A stretch of DNA of 64,000 bases from Clavibacter michiganensis subsp. tessellarius (GCF_021922985.1 NZ_CP040788.1:3190009-3254008), one strand, 5' to 3'. Shown: positions 16,214 through 27,389, numbered from the stretch's first letter. Numbers and translations: made by a program. Notes: generated by a model from the letters alone, not told the origin.

Positions 16214-18406
16214 ATGGTCGACACGGCGGCACGAAGCACCACCCGCGGCACGAGGGGACGAGGCCCCGCGGCAGGTGCGCTCCGGGGGACGCCCGTGCCG
16301 GTCGCGGGCGAGGTCGACGCCGAGGTCGCGCAGGACCTCGACCGCACCGACGGCCGCCAGGACGCGCCGGGCGCCGGTCCGCGGATCGACGTCGAGGGCC
16401 TCGGCCGCGTCCTCCTCGGGCGTTGGGCCGACGTCCGCCGCTCGTCGCGCGAGCTGACGAGCCGCCCGGAGCTGCACCGCGTCGAGGGGCTCGACATGCA
16501 CCAGCACCGGGCGCGCGTGCGCGAGCAGCTGGCGATCCTCGTGGAGCACGGCGGGGTGCACCGCGCCTTCCCGGTCTCCGTGGGCGGGCTCGAGGACCAC
16601 GGCGGCAACATCGCGGGCTTCGAGGAGCTCGTGGCGGCGGATCCGTCGCTCCAGATCAAGGCCGGCGTGCAGTGGGGCCTGTTCGGCTCCGCGGTGATGC
16701 ACCTCGGCACCGAGCGCCACCACCGCGAGCTGCTGCCGGGGATCATGACGCTCGAGACGCCCGGCGCCTTCGCCATGACCGAGACCGGGCACGGCTCCGA
16801 CGTCGCGAGCATCGGCACGACCGCGACATACGACCCCGAGACGGGCGAGTTCGACCTGCACACCCCGTTCCGCGCCGCGTGGAAGGACTACCTCGGCAAC
16901 GCGGCGGTCGACGGCCGCGCCGCGACGGTGTTCGCGCAGCTCGTGACCCAGGGCGTGAACCACGGCGTGCACTGCTTCTTCGTGCCGCTCCGCGACGAGA
17001 CCGGCGCGTTCCTGCCCGGCGTCGGCGGCGAGGACGACGGCCTCAAGGGCGGCCTCAACGGCATCGACAACGGCCGGCTGCACTTCGACCACGTGCGCGT
17101 CCCGCGCGCGAACCTCCTGAACCGCTACGGCGACGTGGCCGAGGACGGCACGTACACGTCCGAGATCACGAGCCCCGGCCGCCGCTTCTTCACGATGCTC
17201 GGCACGCTCGTGCAGGGCCGCGTCTCGCTCGACGGCGCCGCCACGAGCGCCGCGAAGATCGCGCTGCAGATCGCCGTCACGTACGGCAACCAGCGCCGCC
17301 AGTTCGTCGCGGGCGGCACCGACGAGGAGGTGCTGCTCGACTACCAGCGCCACCAGCGCCGGCTGATCCCGCGCATCGCCACCACCTACGCCGCCTCGTT
17401 CGCGCACGAGAAGCTTCTCGCGCAGTTCGACTCGGTGTTCTCCGGGAGGACCGACACGGATCAGGACCGGCAGGACCTCGAGACCCTCGCCGCCGCGCTC
17501 AAGCCGCTCAGCACCTGGCACGCGCTCGACACGATCCAGGAGGCGCGCGAGGCGTGCGGCGGCCAGGGCTTCCTCGCCGAGAACCGGCTCGTGGGGCTCC
17601 GCGCCGACCTCGACGTCTACGCGACGTTCGAGGGCGACAACACCGTGCTCCTCCAGCTCGTCGCCAAGCGCCTGCTGACCGACGTCAACCGCCGGTTCGC
17701 GAAGGCCGACTTCGGGGTGCTCGCGCGCTACGCCGTGGAGCAGGCCACCGACCGCACGCTCCGCTCCACGGGCCTGCGCCGGATCGGGCAGGCGCTCGCC
17801 GACCGCGGATCCACCGCCCGCTCCGTGGGCCAGCTCCGCGAGCCGGAGACGCAGCGCGCGCTGCTGACGGGCCGCGTGGAGACGATGGTCGCGGAGATCG
17901 CGACGGCGCTGCGGGCCACCCGCACGATGCCGCCCGCGGAGGCCGCGGCGCTGTTCAACCGGCACCAGGACGCGCTCATCGAGGCGGCCCGCGCGCACGC
18001 GCAGCTGCTGCAGTGGGAGGCGTTCACCGAGGCGCTCGATCCCGCGTCGGAGACCGGCCGCGTCATGGACGACGGCACCCGCCGGATCCTCACCTGGACC
18101 CGCGACCTGTTCGGCCTCCGCCTCATCGAGGACGACCTGGCCTGGTACCTGATCCACGGCCGCATCGGCTCCGCACGCGCCCGGGCCGTGACGGCCTACG
18201 TCGACCGGCTCGTCGCCCGCCTGCGCCCGCACGCGCAGGACCTCGTCGACTCCTTCGGCTACACGCAGGCCCACGTGCGCGCCCCCGTCGCCTCCGGCGA
18301 GGAGCGGGACCGCCAGGACGAGGCGCGCGCGTACCGCGACGCCCGGATCGCCGACGGCTCGGCGCCGCGGATGGAGAAGGGCGAGAAGAAGAAGGCGGCG
18401 CGCTAG
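16214..18406 (+). CDS. Acyl-CoA oxidase
   Basis: A 730-residue flavoenzyme of the peroxisomal-type acyl-CoA oxidase family. It oxidises acyl-CoA to trans-2-enoyl-CoA with oxygen, giving hydrogen peroxide, as the first step of beta-oxidation. The middle domain has the FAD/substrate signature MTETGHGSDVASI (near residue 195), and the catalytic Glu lies in TFEGDNTVLLQ (about residue 475). The C-terminal half is the helical ACOX domain, which distinguishes it from acyl-CoA dehydrogenases of about 390 residues. The first 40 residues are a poorly conserved extension and a later start is possible. It stands alone between a hairpin on each side. Confidence 0.92.
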   Translation: MVDTAARSTTRGTRGRGPAAGALRGTPVPVAGEVDAEVAQDLDRTDGRQDAPGAGPRIDVEGLGRVLLGRWADVRRSSRELTSRPELHRVEGLDMHQHRARVREQLAILVEHGGVHRAFPVSVGGLEDHGGNIAGFEELVAADPSLQIKAGVQWGLFGSAVMHLGTERHHRELLPGIMTLETPGAFAMTETGHGSDVASIGTTATYDPETGEFDLHTPFRAAWKDYLGNAAVDGRAATVFAQLVTQGVNHGVHCFFVPLRDETGAFLPGVGGEDDGLKGGLNGIDNGRLHFDHVRVPRANLLNRYGDVAEDGTYTSEITSPGRRFFTMLGTLVQGRVSLDGAATSAAKIALQIAVTYGNQRRQFVAGGTDEEVLLDYQRHQRRLIPRIATTYAASFAHEKLLAQFDSVFSGRTDTDQDRQDLETLAAALKPLSTWHALDTIQEAREACGGQGFLAENRLVGLRADLDVYATFEGDNTVLLQLVAKRLLTDVNRRFAKADFGVLARYAVEQATDRTLRSTGLRRIGQALADRGSTARSVGQLREPETQRALLTGRVETMVAEIATALRATRTMPPAEAAALFNRHQDALIEAARAHAQLLQWEAFTEALDPASETGRVMDDGTRRILTWTRDLFGLRLIEDDLAWYLIHGRIGSARARAVTAYVDRLVARLRPHAQDLVDSFGYTQAHVRAPVASGEERDRQDEARAYRDARIADGSAPRMEKGEKKKAAR

Positions 18407-18413
18407 CCCGACG

Positions 18414-18448
18414 CCGCGCGGCCGTGCCGGGCTGGGCCGTGCGCGGCA
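18414..18448 (+). terminator. Hairpin between convergent genes
   Basis: GCCGCGC-GGCC pairs with GGCC-GCGCGGC with a 2-base bulge. It lies 8 bases after the acyl-CoA oxidase stop and in front of a gene on the other strand, so it may serve both directions. Confidence 0.4.
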
Positions 18449-18510
18449 TCTCGTCGTCCCTGCGCGTCAGGAAGCGGCGGAGCGGACCCGCACGACGTCC
18501 CTGCGGGCGC

Positions 18511-18774
18511 TCACCACGGCGTGCACGTCCGTGCGATGCGCTCCGATTCGGCGAGGAACGGATCCGTCCCGGCGGGTGGACCTGCATCCGCGAGGGCGGC
18601 GTCCGCGAGCCGGGACAGCTCCGCCCGGTCTCCGCCCTCGAGCTCGTCGGCGAGCTCCCGCCCGGCCATGTGGGAGGGCTTTGACCGGGTGATGCCGAAC
18701 CGCCCCGCGACGCGGTCGAACGAGTCGGAGTCGGGAGCCGGGAGGCTGCCGGCGGTGTCCACGGCCGACAGCAT
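18511..18774 (-). CDS. Small hypothetical protein
   Basis: An 87-residue soluble, acidic protein that I do not recognise. Its codons are strongly GC-ending in this frame, and the start lies 22 bases after the stop of the SGNH-like gene on the same strand, which argues for a real operon partner. The middle (FDRVAGRFGITRSKPSHMAGRE) looks like a short helical segment and no membrane or signal sequence is visible. Function unknown. Confidence 0.6.
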   Translation of the reverse strand: MLSAVDTAGSLPAPDSDSFDRVAGRFGITRSKPSHMAGRELADELEGGDRAELSRLADAALADAGPPAGTDPFLAESERIARTCTPW

Positions 18775-18796
18775 GGCAGATCGTGCTCTGCCGGCG

Positions 18797-19585
18797 TCAG
18801 GCCTCGGGCGGCCGCGGATCGCCGAGGAACGGCATCATCGCCTCCGCCCAGTGGGCGTGCATGACGCGGTAGGAGAAGCGGTCGCGCACGTGCATGCGCG
18901 TGCCGGAGATGTCGGGGTGCGGCGCGTAGACGACGCCGTGCTCCGGGTCGTCGAGGCGGCTGGTGGCCCGGTTCAGCCGCGTGACCTGGGCGAGGAGGAG
19001 CTTGCGGCCGAGCATCGGGATCGGCTGGAAGCGGTCCATCGGCGGGATGCCCGAGAGGACGATGCGGCATCCGTCTCCCGCCTGGGCGCGGATGGCCTCG
19101 ACGATGGCCGTGAGCCGGTCCGTCCACTCGGCCACCGAGGTCGCCACGAGCACGTCCGGGATCCCGAGCGCGACGACCGCGAGGTCGAGCGGACCGGTCC
19201 GGGCCGTGATCGTCGCGGCGGCCTTGCGCGCGGTCATGTCGTACGACGCGACGGTCTCCCACTCGACGCCGCGCCCCGTGCGGGCGCCGCGCCGGCCCGC
19301 GACCTGCGCGGGCATCGCCATGCCCGCGAGGAGCACGCCGTACCCGGCCACGCCGATGTCGCCGACGAAGAGCACGCGCTCCGGATCCGGACCGGCGAGC
19401 GAGGACACGTCGTCGTGCGGCGGGAAGATCGCCGCCTCCATGTCGCGCATGTAGAGCGCGAGGTGCAGCCGGAGGGTGGGCCGCGCCACGGCCAGGGCGG
19501 CCAGCGAGGCGAGCGGCAGCAGCGGCTGCCGCGTCGTCCGCGGGACGGTCCGCGTCGTCGGTCGCCTCACGGGAAGGGCGGGCAA
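18797..19585 (-). CDS. SGNH/GDSL-hydrolase-like protein lacking catalytic motifs
   Basis: A 262-residue protein with a hydrophobic N-terminal segment, then a fold that aligns by eye with actinobacterial SGNH hydrolases: VLFVGDIGVAGYG (block I), LDLAVVALGIPD (block III) and RIVLSGIPP. The nucleophile of block I is Ile instead of Ser (GDI for GDS), the block III Asn is Pro (GIPD for GxND), and the expected DxxH near the C-terminus is not clear. It is probably non-catalytic. TTG at 19585 has GAGGA 4 bases before it; GTG 19570 is an alternative start lacking a Shine-Dalgarno. It is divergent from the iminopeptidase gene. Confidence 0.72.
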   Translation of the reverse strand: MPALPVRRPTTRTVPRTTRQPLLPLASLAALAVARPTLRLHLALYMRDMEAAIFPPHDDVSSLAGPDPERVLFVGDIGVAGYGVLLAGMAMPAQVAGRRGARTGRGVEWETVASYDMTARKAAATITARTGPLDLAVVALGIPDVLVATSVAEWTDRLTAIVEAIRAQAGDGCRIVLSGIPPMDRFQPIPMLGRKLLLAQVTRLNRATSRLDDPEHGVVYAPHPDISGTRMHVRDRFSYRVMHAHWAEAMMPFLGDPRPPEA

Positions 19586-19687
19586 GGGGTCCTCGTCTCT
19601 CGGCGGGGAGGGTGGTGTCCTCGGAAGGGTACGCGGCGCTCGGCCCGTCCGTCCCGCGCCGCCCCGGATCGGGGGCGCCGCCGCGCC

Positions 19688-19693
19688 TAGGCT
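19688..19693 (+). promoter_or_regulatory. -10 element (TAGGCT) for a probably leaderless pip mRNA
   Basis: TAGGCT fits TANNNT and ends exactly 6 bases before the ATG at 19700, so transcription would start at or next to the start codon. No Shine-Dalgarno is present, which agrees with a leaderless transcript. Confidence 0.55.
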
Positions 19694-19699
19694 CTTCGC

Positions 19700-20674
19700 A
19701 TGCAGACCCTCTTCCCCGAGATCGACCCGTACGACACCGGCATGCTCGACGTGGGGGACGGCCAGCTCCTGCGCTGGGAGACGTCGGGGAACCCGGACGG
19801 CATCCCCGTCGTCTTCCTGCACGGCGGCCCCGGCGGCGGCACCAGCCCGACCCACCGGCGCCTGTTCGACCCCGCGCGCTACCGCATCGTGCTCGTCGAC
19901 CAGCGCGGCTGCGGCGGGAGCACGCCGCACGTCTCGACGCCGGAGGCCGACCTCGCCGTCAACACCACGTGGCACCTCGTCGCCGACCTCGAGCGGCTGC
20001 GGGAGCACCTGGGCGTCGAGCGCTGGCTCGTGTTCGGCGGATCCTGGGGCTCGACCCTCGCGCTCGCGTACGCGGAGACCCACCCGTCGCGCGTGACGGG
20101 CCTCATCCTCCGCGGCATCTTCACCCTGCGGGCGAGCGAGCTCGACTGGTTCTACGAGGGCCCCGCGGGCATGGTCTACCCGGACGGGTGGGAGGCGTTC
20201 ACCGCGCCCGTGCCCGGGGTGGAGCGCGGCGGGATCATCGCGGCGTACGCGCGTCTGCTCGCGGACCCGGACCCCGCGGTGCACGGGCCGGCGGCGGTCG
20301 CGTGGAGCACGTGGGAGGCGTCGGGCATCACGCTGCTGCCGAAGCCCGAGGTGGTGGCGCGCTTCGCGGAGCCGACGTACGCGCTCGCGTTCGCCCGCAT
20401 CGAGAACCACTACTTCATGCACGGCGGGTGGATGGAGGACGGCCAGCTGATCCGCGACGCGCACCTGCTGCGCGACATCCCCACCGAGATCGTGCAGGGC
20501 CGCTACGACATGTGCACGCCGCCCGCGACCGCGTGGGACCTGCACCGGGCGCTGCCCGCGGCGCGGTTCACGATGGTGCCGGACGCGGGGCACGCCTTCG
20601 ACGAGCCGGGGATCCTCGACGCGCTGATCGAGGCGACCGAGCGCGCGGCGGACCGGCTGGGCGCGGAGCGCTGA
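19700..20674 (+). CDS. pip: Proline iminopeptidase
   Basis: A classical S33 prolyl aminopeptidase, 324 residues, the usual family length. It has HGGPGGG (oxyanion), DQRGCGGS, the nucleophile elbow GGSWGST, and a late DAGHAF His. It releases N-terminal proline from peptides in the cytoplasm. It is a second, distinct prolyl-peptide enzyme besides the 435-residue S33 protein of the importer operon, and it is transcribed separately from a promoter immediately upstream. Confidence 0.95.
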   Translation: MQTLFPEIDPYDTGMLDVGDGQLLRWETSGNPDGIPVVFLHGGPGGGTSPTHRRLFDPARYRIVLVDQRGCGGSTPHVSTPEADLAVNTTWHLVADLERLREHLGVERWLVFGGSWGSTLALAYAETHPSRVTGLILRGIFTLRASELDWFYEGPAGMVYPDGWEAFTAPVPGVERGGIIAAYARLLADPDPAVHGPAAVAWSTWEASGITLLPKPEVVARFAEPTYALAFARIENHYFMHGGWMEDGQLIRDAHLLRDIPTEIVQGRYDMCTPPATAWDLHRALPAARFTMVPDAGHAFDEPGILDALIEATERAADRLGAER

Positions 20675-20677
20675 CCC

Positions 20678-20710
20678 GCCGCCGGGCCGCCGCGCGGGCG
20701 GGCCGGCGGC
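20678..20710 (+). terminator. Hairpin between convergent pip and cytidylyltransferase genes
   Basis: GCCGCCGGGCC pairs with GGGCCGGCGGC with one mismatch, in the 47-base gap between the two stops. It could end transcription from both sides. Confidence 0.4.
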
Positions 20711-20721
20711 CGGGACCCCGC

Positions 20722-21219
20722 CTAGCGGCTGACGAGCGTCGGCGCCGCGTGCGCGGCGGGCTGCGGCAGCGGCGCGGCGGGGGCCGCGGCGGTCGCGCCC
20801 GCGCCGCTCAGGACGTCGAGCGCGCGCCGGAGGCGGGTGCTGGAGGTGTGCATCGTGTACGGGAAGTACACGACCTCCACGCCCACGGCGGCGAACTCCG
20901 CCTCGAGGCGCTCGCCCTTGGCCGTGCCGCGCCAGTCGTCGCCCTTGAAGAAGACGTCGAAGCCGACCTCGCGCCAGGTGTCGACCTTGTCGGGCAGCGT
21001 CTCCGCGCGCGCCTGGTCGACGTAGCTGATGTGGCTCACGATCTCGAGGCGCTCGGCGAGCGGCACCACGGGCGTGATGCCCTTGTTCAGCTCGAGCATC
21101 TCGTCGGAGACGACGCCCGCGATGAGGAAGTCGCAGCGGCTCTTCGCGTGCTTGAGGATGTTGAGGTGGCCGACGTGGAACAGGTCGAATGCTCCAGCGG
21201 CGTAGCCGATTCGGGTCAT
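20722..21219 (-). CDS. Cytidylyltransferase family protein, glycerol-3-phosphate cytidylyltransferase-like (TagD type)
   Basis: A 165-residue nucleotidyltransferase. The nucleotide-binding motif GAFDLFHVGH stands at the N-terminus, and further TagD-like segments are AERLEIVSHISYVD, VFFKGDDW and the ISSTR/ISTT-equivalent TSSTRLR. It should activate a phosphorylated polyol as its CDP derivative. The last 35 residues are an Ala/Pro-rich tail. It is the first gene of the exopolysaccharide region and faces away from it. A CDP-alcohol phosphotransferase about 9 kb downstream could use its product. Confidence 0.85.
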   Translation of the reverse strand: MTRIGYAAGAFDLFHVGHLNILKHAKSRCDFLIAGVVSDEMLELNKGITPVVPLAERLEIVSHISYVDQARAETLPDKVDTWREVGFDVFFKGDDWRGTAKGERLEAEFAAVGVEVVYFPYTMHTSSTRLRRALDVLSGAGATAAAPAAPLPQPAAHAAPTLVSR

Positions 21220-21254
21220 GGCTCGTCGTTCTCCCAGGTGGACCGCGGCCGGGC

Positions 21255-21338
21255 GCGGGTACGCGCGGATGCGGGATCGGGTCCAGCCCGGTGCGGGTAC
21301 GCCGGGCGGAGGTCGACCCGCTCGCGACGCGGGTACGT
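21255..21338. repeat. Three spaced copies of GCGGGTACGY
   Basis: The copies lie at 21255-21264, 21293-21302 and 21329-21338, spaced 38 and 36 bases apart, between divergent genes. The spacing of three to four helical turns suggests regulator sites, but short GC-rich words recur by chance in this genome. Confidence 0.35.
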
Positions 21339-21476
21339 CGGCCTCCCTGGGTGGGGGAGGCGGGAGCGGGTGGATCTGCCGTGATCTTACGGGCGACCCG
21401 GCGGGCCGCGGAAGCGGGATACCCGAACGGGGGGTGATCCCGGTGATCCCGGGGGTCCGGCCGCCCGCCGGGGGCC

Positions 21477-21566
21477 ATGACCTCCTTTTGGGGGACACAA
21501 CACCCTGTTTCTGGGTTACATTCATCGAACCCCACCTGTCTGGTGGGTTTTCATCAGCCTGTCTGA
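21477..21566 (+). CDS. Possible 29-residue leader peptide
   Basis: A short ORF (ATG to TGA) ending 29 bases before the first beta-helix gene. It begins MTSFWGTQHPVSGL and ends GFHQPV. It spans the whole attenuator-like hairpin region, with codons for Trp, His and Cys that are rare here. The Shine-Dalgarno (GGGGG) is too close to be convincing. It is either a translated leader peptide or a chance ORF. Confidence 0.3.
   Translation: MTSFWGTQHPVSGLHSSNPTCLVGFHQPV
21502..21551 (+). promoter_or_regulatory. Attenuator-like leader with alternative hairpins and a T-run
   Basis: Three mutually exclusive pairings are visible: ACCC (21502-21505) with GGGT (21513-21516); GGGTT (21513-21517) with AACCC (21529-21533); and CCCACC (21531-21536) with GGTGGG (21542-21547), which is followed directly by TTTT. 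The last is a textbook intrinsic terminator shape, unusual in this T-poor genome, placed 45 bases before the beta-helix start codon. It suggests conditional read-through into the gene. Confidence 0.45.
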
Positions 21567-21595
21567 CGGACCGATCCGAGCGAGGACCCGCCCGC

Positions 21596-24181
21596 ATGCA
21601 TCCCCACCCGATCCCCACCCGAGCCCGAACCCCGAAGCACTCCGCGTCCGTCCCCCGGACGCGCTCCACCCGCCCCGCGCTCGCGATCGCCGTCGCGATC
21701 GCCCTCGCCGTCCCGGCCGTCCTCACCGCCCCCGAGGCCGCGCACGCGGCCGGCGGTCAGGGCCTCGCGGCCGGCACCCCCGTCTTCTCCGACTCCTTCA
21801 CCCGCAGCGCGACCGGCGGCTGGGGCGCGGGGTACGCCTACGACGGCGTCTCCCCGTTCCGCGCGAACGGCGCGCAGGGCGTCATCGACCTCGCGAGCTC
21901 CGGCACCGCGGCCTGGGCCGCCGTGCCCGTGGCGGCGCCCGCCGACAGCGAGACCACCGTCCGCGTGCTGATCCCGCGGGTCCCCGCCCAGGGCAACGGC
22001 GTCTACGCCGGCGTCCAGCAGCGCGTGGCCGGCTCCTCCTATTACCAGTCGAGCGTGCGGGTGGACAGCGCGGGCGACGCGCGGCTCTCGGTCGTGCGCG
22101 TCAACGGATCCACCGCCGGGCAGGCCACCGTCGTCGGCGACACCGTCGTGGCGCGCGGCGTCGTGGCCGGCCGCGTGGTGAACATCCAGTCGCGGGTCTC
22201 GGGCACCTCCGCCGTCGCGATCGACGCCCGCGCGTGGGTCGACGGCCAGTCGGTGCCCGGCTGGCAGGCCGCCGCCATCGACACGAGCGCGTCCCGCCTC
22301 TCCTCGGGGTCGGGCACGCGCCTGTGGTCCTACCTCTCGAAGTCCTCGGGACCCCAGCCGATCGCGTTCGACGACGTCGCCGTGCGACCGCTCACGACGC
22401 CGGTCGCCACCACGCCCACCCCGACGCCGACGACCCCCGCGCCGGCTCCCGCGCCCGGCACGGGCTCCGGCTCGTCCGACGCCGAGCAGGGCGTCTCCCT
22501 CGGCGACGCGCGCACGGGCTCCGGCTCGGCCGCGGTCGGATCCACCTCCTACGGCGTCCCCGGCGACGCGGTCTTCGTGTCGCCCACCGGCTCGAACTCC
22601 GGGAACGGCTCGAAGTCGGCGCCGTACGCCACCATCCAGAAGGCCGTCGACGCGGCGCCCGCCGGGCGCACGATCGTCGTCCGCGCGGGCACCTACCACG
22701 AGTCGGTCGTCATGCCGCAGGGCAAGGCCCTGACGCTGCAGGCGCACCCGGGCGAGAGGGTCTGGCTCGACGGCAGCCGCGCGGTCACCGGATGGCAGGC
22801 CGCGGGATCCACGCGCTTCGCCACCGGATGGGGCGTCACCTTCGACGCCAGCCCCACCTACACGCGCGGCAAGCCCGACGGCACCGCGGTCGGCTGGCGG
22901 TTCGTGGACCCGGCGTACCCGATGGCCGCGCACCCCGACCAGGTCTGGGTCGGCACGACCGCGCAGAAGCAGGTCTCCTCCCGCGACAAGCTCGTCCCCG
23001 GCACGTTCTTCGTGGACACCGCGGCCGACCGGCTCTACCTCGGATCCGACCCGGGCAGCCAGCCCGTGCGCTCGAGCGACCTCGTGCAGGCGCTCACCGT
23101 GCGCGGCGACGGCAGCACGGTGCGCGGCATCGGCATCCGCCGGTACGCGCCCTCGGTGCCGGACCTCGGCGCCGTCACGGTGACCGGCCGGAACGTGACC
23201 GTCGAGAACCTCGTGATCACCGACAACGCGACCACGGGCATCTCGATCACGGCCACCGGCGCGAAGGCGACCGCGCTGACGGTCGCCCGCAACGGCATGC
23301 TCGGGATGCACGCGAACTACGCCGACGGCCTGCGCGGCACGCGCCTGCTCGTCGCCGACAACAACACCGAGCGCTTCAACCGCGCGCCCGTGTCCGGCGG
23401 GTTCAAGATCACGCGCAGCCGCGACGTCGACGTGAAGGACAGCGCGATCCTCCGCAACGCCGGCAACGGCCTGTGGTTCGACGAGTCCGTCTACGACGCG
23501 AACGTCACGGGCAACGACGTGATGGACAACTCGGGATCGGGCGTGGCCTTCGAGCTCTCGGCGCAGATCGCGATCGTCGACAACGTGGTGGCCCGCAACG
23601 GCGAGGAGGGCGTCTGGATCGACGACACCGGCCACGTCGACATCTGGAACAACACGTTCGTCGCGAACGACCGGAACATCGACATCTCGCAGGGCACGCG
23701 GCGCGCGTCGAACCTCTCGACGCCCGGGCACGACCCGCGGCAGAAGCTGCCGGACCCCACCGTGACGTGGGTGGTGACCGACATCGACATCGCGAACAAC
23801 GTGATGCAGGGATCCACCGGCAACGCCCTGCTGGCCGTCGAGGACCACTCGCACCAGCGCTCGGCCGGCCAGATGGGCATCACGACCTCGGGCAACGTGT
23901 ACCAGCGCGACGCGGGCAACCGCCCCGGCTGGGCCGTCATCTGGTCCCGCGGGGCCGGCGACCCGGCGGTCTACGGATCCGCGCAGGCGTTCAGCGCCGC
24001 GACCGGCAACGACCGCTCGGCGCTCGCGATCGACGGGCGCCCGGTCGTGGGATCCGGCTTCCGGCTCACCGACGAGGTGCGCCGCGTGGAGACGCAGGTC
24101 GCCGTGCCGCTCGTCGGGGCCGTCGCCGGCCTCGTCGGCTGGCTGACCGGCGCGCGCGAGCTCGGGGCCGACGTGGGCTGA
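21596..24181 (+). CDS. Secreted right-handed parallel beta-helix protein (paralogue 1)
   Basis: An exported protein of 861 residues. A long Sec signal ends near AHA (residue 51). Residues about 55-262 form a beta-sandwich-like module beginning DSFTRSATGGWG and ending FDDVAVRPL. A Thr/Pro linker follows, then a beta-helix of about 550 residues that opens like DUF1565 (VSPTGSNSGNG, APYATIQKAVDAA, VRAGTYHES) and carries many N-G-turn repeats such as ITDNATTGI and VARNGEEGVWIDD. Such helices often bind or cleave polysaccharides, so a role in exopolysaccharide processing is likely but the activity is unknown. GAGGA lies 10 bases upstream of the ATG. It is a tandem paralogue of the next gene. Confidence 0.85.
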   Translation: MHPHPIPTRARTPKHSASVPRTRSTRPALAIAVAIALAVPAVLTAPEAAHAAGGQGLAAGTPVFSDSFTRSATGGWGAGYAYDGVSPFRANGAQGVIDLASSGTAAWAAVPVAAPADSETTVRVLIPRVPAQGNGVYAGVQQRVAGSSYYQSSVRVDSAGDARLSVVRVNGSTAGQATVVGDTVVARGVVAGRVVNIQSRVSGTSAVAIDARAWVDGQSVPGWQAAAIDTSASRLSSGSGTRLWSYLSKSSGPQPIAFDDVAVRPLTTPVATTPTPTPTTPAPAPAPGTGSGSSDAEQGVSLGDARTGSGSAAVGSTSYGVPGDAVFVSPTGSNSGNGSKSAPYATIQKAVDAAPAGRTIVVRAGTYHESVVMPQGKALTLQAHPGERVWLDGSRAVTGWQAAGSTRFATGWGVTFDASPTYTRGKPDGTAVGWRFVDPAYPMAAHPDQVWVGTTAQKQVSSRDKLVPGTFFVDTAADRLYLGSDPGSQPVRSSDLVQALTVRGDGSTVRGIGIRRYAPSVPDLGAVTVTGRNVTVENLVITDNATTGISITATGAKATALTVARNGMLGMHANYADGLRGTRLLVADNNTERFNRAPVSGGFKITRSRDVDVKDSAILRNAGNGLWFDESVYDANVTGNDVMDNSGSGVAFELSAQIAIVDNVVARNGEEGVWIDDTGHVDIWNNTFVANDRNIDISQGTRRASNLSTPGHDPRQKLPDPTVTWVVTDIDIANNVMQGSTGNALLAVEDHSHQRSAGQMGITTSGNVYQRDAGNRPGWAVIWSRGAGDPAVYGSAQAFSAATGNDRSALAIDGRPVVGSGFRLTDEVRRVETQVAVPLVGAVAGLVGWLTGARELGADVG

Positions 24182-24191
24182 TCCCGCGCGC

Positions 24192-24237
24192 ACGACAGGA
24201 CGGGCCGATCCCCTCGGGGGTCGGCCCGTCCTGTCGT
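24192..24237 (+). terminator. Strong hairpin after beta-helix gene 1
   Basis: A perfect 17-base-pair stem (ACGACAGGACGGGCCGA with its complement) has a 12-base loop that can itself pair. It starts 11 bases after the stop codon. There is no T-run. It should separate the two paralogous beta-helix genes into different transcripts. Confidence 0.75.
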
Positions 24238-24468
24238 CCGGGCGCGCTCGGGCGGCGGCGTCGGTACGGGCGCCGGTGGCCGCGGAGGCGGCGTCAGGGC
24301 GCCGATCAGTGCGCCGTCCAGTGCGCCGGCGCGCCGGATGAGTACGACTACTGGCCCCTGCGCGAGGGGCGGCGGACGGCCGCGACGGAACCTGGGAGGG
24401 CACCACGAGCCCGTCCCCGGACGGGCTGTCCACCGCCCACCTCCACCGCGCACACCGAGGACCGACCC

Positions 24469-27066
<2,598 letters not shown>

Positions 27067-27389
27067 GGGATCCGTCCCCCGAAGGGGGAGGGGCGACGGG
27101 GCTCAGGCTGCGTTTAGCATTGCCAGAGTCACCACGAGGTGTTCACCCGTCGTACCCGCGACGGTCACTCCCGGACGAGGCCCACCCAGCCGCCGTCCAC
27201 CACGGAGCCATGCACCCGACGAGGTCTACCCGGACCCCGTCGCACCCCGCACCACCCACCTGTAACCCGAAACGCAGGCACACACCCGATGAACCCGTCA
27301 TCGGCGCTGGACCGTACCCGACGGCCGCGCCTCCCCGCATCCGACCGACCCCGCACCCCCCGACCGCTCGACGCGCTGCCCGGCACGCG
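27067..27389 (+). other. 323-base leader region of the EPS transferase operon
   Basis: It holds a candidate -10 element TAGCAT (27115-27120) in an AT-richer patch, giving a leader of about 260 bases. It also holds the short ORF 27289-27393 that overlaps the sugar transferase start. No other gene is supported. The same TAGCAT hexamer stands before the flippase gene at 47837-47842. Confidence 0.4.
27115..27120 (+). promoter_or_regulatory. Candidate -10 element (TAGCAT) of the EPS operon
   Basis: TAGCAT fits TANNNT in the only AT-richer patch (GTTTAGCATTG) between beta-helix paralogue 2 and the sugar transferase. No clear -35 lies at 17 bases. Confidence 0.4.

Larger units (their letters stand above)
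21220..21595. other. 376-base divergent intergenic region
   Basis: It separates the cytidylyltransferase gene from the first beta-helix gene. It contains three copies of GCGGGTACGY (21255, 21293 and 21329, about 37 bases apart), a direct repeat GTGATCCCG (about 21434-21452) and, next to the beta-helix gene, the AT-richer attenuator-like leader listed separately. No protein gene is supported apart from the short leader ORF. Confidence 0.5.
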
